A stretch of DNA of 64,000 nt from the NCBI GenBank assembly GCA_014825775.1, contig MVAQ01000048.1, forward strand, positions 47,235-111,234, in the 5' to 3' direction. Positions 60,844 to 64,000 of the stretch are shown one piece after another (position 1 is the stretch's first letter; each line of letters begins with the position of its first letter). The stretch is from Krasilnikovozyma curviuscula. Its lineage: Eukaryota; Basidiomycota; Tremellomycetes; Cystofilobasidiales; Mrakiaceae. The notes beneath the pieces are model-generated. The model was given only the letters and a program-made list of their open reading frames with translations. It was not told the DNA's origin and did not search any database. A program made the translations under genes and the position numbers.

Positions 60844-63169
60844 CTACGCGAGGAACACGGCACCACCAGTATCGTACTTCCTTGGATCACCCTCGGCTTC
60901 CCAACCACCCTCTATGGAGTACTTAACTCCGTTTGAAACGCTCAGTCCAACTGTTATACCAAGAGCAAACGCTGCAACATTAGTAACAATGCTATACTAT
61001 GCTCGGAGGTAAACAAACGAACGCACCCGGCACGATCGTCGAGTTATGTCCAACTTTGGTCAGGTGTTCTACAATTGACGCAGGAATTCCTTTGAATTTC
61101 ATTACTGGGGAGTCTCCTTCAACGAGCGTCACTGGCGGCCATATTTGGTCGTGGATACGAGGGGCTTTCAATGCTTCGTCTGCGATTCAGAGTTTTCGCA
61201 AGGCACGTTAGAATCATCAGTAAAGGACAAGGAAGAATATTTTGGTCACTCACAAGCTGTCATTTCATAATCCTGTAGGAAGGTGCGGAATTGAACGTCA
61301 GCTCGTCCGCACAAAAGACAATTAGGAGATGAAACTGGAAAGGACACTCACTATGAGATTCCTCACTGTCTGAGCGTTCGCCGTGATGATCCTCGATCCA
61401 CCAGCACTACCACCAGCATAGAGAAACTCGCCCTTCTCGTTTTCGACAATATACGGACACATTGAGCTCATGGGCCTTTTGCCGCCTTTGACATAGTTTG
61501 ATGGTGAAGGTACGAATCCAAACGCGTCTGTCTGATTCGGGAACGAGAAATCGTCCATCTCGTCGTTGAGCACTATACCCGTCGTAGGCGTCATAATTCT
61601 GCTACCCCAATAGAGGTTAATGCTGGTTGTGAGCGAGACGGACAGTCCTGACGAGTCAGATGCAGCAATATGTGAGGTGCCTCTGTCGTCTTGTATGGAA
61701 TATCTGGAACGCCATCGAACACAAATGAGACAAAAAAATAAGTCATTCAATTATAATTTGGGACAAAAGAAGGGAACCTTATCTACTCACCCAGTCGGAT
61801 TGTAGTATTCGGCGTCGTGAGTGATTCCATCATCAGTCATCTTCCTAAACCTTGCCCCCTGTTCTTCAGTGATGAACATCTCCTGCAGCCTCGACGCATT
61901 CTTGACAAACGCGGGATCGCCCAGCATCGTCCTCTGCCCAAAAGCAAACTTCATTGCCTCAACGAGCCGGTGGGCCTCCAACTTCTTGTCCTTAGGCCGC
62001 GGGGTATAGCCTGAGATTGTGTTGAGGATAGAGAGAAAGACAGATCCAGACGAGGGCGCGGGGATGGTGAAGATTGTGTGATTATGGTACTTAATTGCGA
62101 TAGGCTGAACGATTCGGGCTTTGTAGTTCTTCAGATCATCCATTGAGAGTAGACCCCCTTCAGCTTTCACTGACGCAACGATTTCTTCGGCGATGGGACC
62201 TTCGTATAATGCTGAGGGGCCCTGTTGGCTGATGATGCTCAGTGCTTCGGCGTATGTTCGTCGAGTGGTGAATGATCCAAGGGGAAGAAGTTCGCCTTTT
62301 GGAGCAAAGACTTCTCGGAAGAGCGGATTTGCTTGAAGCCATGAAAGCTTCTCTTCGTCTTCAGAGTCGGAGGTCGTAGCCAGTGGTGAGGTCGGTGCGA
62401 AATTGGTTGGGCCTCTAGACCCTGGACGGGTGAGATTCATGGCCTGATGAGCGAAGTAAGCGGCAAACAATTGTCATAAGTTAAGAGGAGGTATAGAAGG
62501 TAGAGGCCGAGAGACACTCACTACCCAAAGGTCACCATAAATCTGGAACCCATCCCGGGCCAGCTTGATGCTTGGTGCAACCAGATCGGCCCATGGGAGC
62601 TTGGCATGACGTTCGTAAATTGCTTGCAGTCCTCGAAGCTGAGAAGGTACTGCCACGCTCAGTCCGCCAAATTTGGAAGTTTGAGTATCGTTGGTGTAGT
62701 GCGTAGCCTTCGCGAGCGCCTATTACATACTCAAGATTTCAGCTGACCGATCCTCGAAAAGTCAGAACAGTACAAGAACTCACTGGAGCAGCTGCTCTAA
62801 AATCGATAGCCTCTATTATTCGAGCTCCGTTCCCGCTTCGAATCTGATTTGTAAACAGTGTATTTTAAAGGAGTTGGCCATCCGCAACACCTTTCTCATT
62901 TATTAATAAAAAAAAGAGATTGTTAGACCCACCAATGCAAACCCGTCTCCACCTATTCCACTGTGATAACTAGCAACGACCCCAACGCACAATGTCGTCG
63001 CTATGGCAGCATCGGCAGCATTTCCACCCTTTGCAAGCATCTGGGCACCAATGTCTGAACATACTCGCACCTCGCTAGTGACACCGCCAGAGAGGAGAGC
63101 TGGTTTAGGGCTCCATGGGAAGCTGGAGAAGAAGGCGAGGAGGGGTAGGACGAGCTCGTAGATAAGCAT
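60844..63169 (-). CDS. Gamma-glutamyltransferase (glutathione hydrolase), secreted or vacuolar
   Basis: Breaks the gamma-glutamyl bond of glutathione and its conjugates. The N-terminus MLIYELVLPLLAFFSSFPWS is a signal sequence. Family motifs: VRVCSDIGAQMLAKGGNAAD, HSGIGGDGFAL, VAVPSQLRGL and PWADLVAPSIKLARDGF in the large subunit. The small subunit begins at the catalytic threonine in DDRGTSHIAASD, followed by NLYWGSRIMTPTTGIVLNDE, PMSSMCPYIV and GGSAGGSRII. The C-terminus RKYDTGGAVFLA ends at 60844. About nine exons. The enzyme should cut itself before Thr of GTSH to give two subunits. The ATG at 63169 was chosen because it opens the signal sequence; the frame upstream has no ATG. Confidence 0.94.
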
Positions 63170-63499
63170 TGGGCAGCAGCGAGTCCCTTTCACCTATCGA
63201 GGACGGAGACTTGTGGGTACACTTCGCGATCAAAGAGAGGGAAAAAGAGAAATAGACCAGCACCAATGGGATTCTACGTTGCTGAGAGAGGGAAAGGAGG
63301 GTCTGAGGGTTTTTTTCGTGTTTCTCGTGCGTCGCCGTTCGGAGGAGCGTGTTGTCATGCGAGCATTTCCCTGACTGTTGGTTTGCGCCACTGCTGGTGC
63401 TTTCACCTAAATATACAGATACGACTGTGACGATGAGAGAAGAATGGTATACAATTTACAATATGAAGTCATGAACCTGTTTCTACCGATCCCTAACAC
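63170..63499. other. Intergenic region upstream of the gamma-glutamyltransferase
   Basis: 330 bp on the minus strand: promoter of the transferase and 3' flank of the transketolase-family gene. Purine/pyrimidine-rich, no element recognised. Confidence 0.45.
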
Positions 63500-64000
63500 T
63501 TAGAGCTCCTCAAACTCTCCAACGCCAGGAATATTTCCGCCCTGCCTCTTGATGTACGCACTGATCACCTTTGTCATTCTATCTGGTCCGAAACCGAAGT
63601 GTTCGTATAGAGCTCCCTCTGGCGCCGAGAAACCGAAAGTGGTCATGGAAACTGTTTGAAAGCAGAAAGGAAAACAAGGGCGTCAACAAAAACATTCACG
63701 AAGGCTATGGACCGTAAGAGAGTTCGGATTTACTCGAAGCGTGTGCATATCGAGCCCAGCCGTAACTGGCCCATGGCTCGATAGCGATTACGAGAGACTT
63801 GGTTGATGGGATCACTTCCTGTCTATAGCTCAACGGCTGCTTGTTGAAGTGTTGGTGCGACGGCATCGACACCACGCGGACGCTCTTTGTGGCAGACAGA
63901 GATTTCGCAACCTCGATAGCTCTCCAGACTTCGGAACCAGTGGAGATGAGGGTCTGAAGAAGAGATGGAACAATGAAGAGGGTCAGCGTGTGTATTAGAC
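63500..64000 (-). CDS. Transketolase-family enzyme (transketolase or dihydroxyacetone synthase), 3' part, partial
   Basis: Thiamine-diphosphate enzyme that moves two-carbon ketol units. Only the C-terminal domain is in the window: TLISTGSEVWRAIEVAKSLS, VRVVSMPSHQHFNKQPLSYR, then KSLVIAIEPWASYGWARYAH. After an intron it continues SMTTFGFSAPEGALYEHFGF and GPDRMTKVISAYIKR, ending VGEFEEL at 63500. The order matches the transketolase C-terminal domain. The EHFGF-type segment and the unusual SMPSHQHFN box leave dihydroxyacetone synthase possible; the last three residues (EEL) are not a peroxisomal PTS1 signal. The gene continues beyond base 64000. Confidence 0.85.

Overview
The window is nuclear DNA of a basidiomycete fungus, most likely a tremellomycete yeast of the Cryptococcus/Kwoniella kind. 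This rests on gene content and on structure: nearly every gene is cut by many short GT-AG introns (mostly about 50-75 nt), genes are packed on both strands, intergenic gaps are usually 60-700 bp, and many proteins read like Cryptococcus orthologues. I see no transposon, CRISPR array, rRNA or tRNA. The genus is an inference.

Left part (1-22 kb): the 5' part of the AROM gene ARO1 (runs off the left edge), a Rossmann-fold NAD(P)-binding protein, eIF3e (INT6), the tRNA adenosine deaminase TAD2 tail to tail with the threonylcarbamoyl-AMP synthase SUA5, a divergent paralogue of the Rossmann protein, a Zn2Cys6 transcription factor tail to tail with allantoinase (DAL1), SAGA subunit SPT3 divergent from the PAP phosphatase MET22, and nicotinamide riboside kinase NRK1.

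Middle (22-45 kb): a large LIM-LIM-coiled coil-C1-RhoGAP regulator, a four-span MARVEL-like membrane protein, a small conserved fungal protein with a mitochondrial-type leader, the arginine enzyme ARG7, Tudor-SN (SND1), a RecQ helicase, and GDP-mannose pyrophosphorylase (MPG1).

Right part (45-64 kb): MRE11 divergent from a ZW10/DSL1 tethering protein, then a three-gene block on the + strand: a 166-aa protein of a family I do not recognise, an aldo-keto reductase with a hydrophobic C-terminal tail, and a 548-aa protein whose first 105 residues match the 166-aa protein without gaps (about 40% identity by hand count). In the larger protein that domain is followed by a PPxY motif, a ubiquitin-interacting-like motif and a degenerate von Willebrand A-like domain. 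This interrupted duplicate is the most novel item here. The window closes with the ribosome-assembly protein RIX1, a secreted or vacuolar gamma-glutamyltransferase, and the 3' end of a transketolase-family gene (runs off the right edge).

Most genes are housekeeping. Recurrent oddities are micro-exons (6-25 nt) in MPG1, MRE11 and both members of the paralogue pair, and candidate TGACTC amino-acid-control elements upstream of ARO1 and ARG7. All exon joins were made by eye from GT/AG sites, reading frame and family similarity; none is backed by transcript data.
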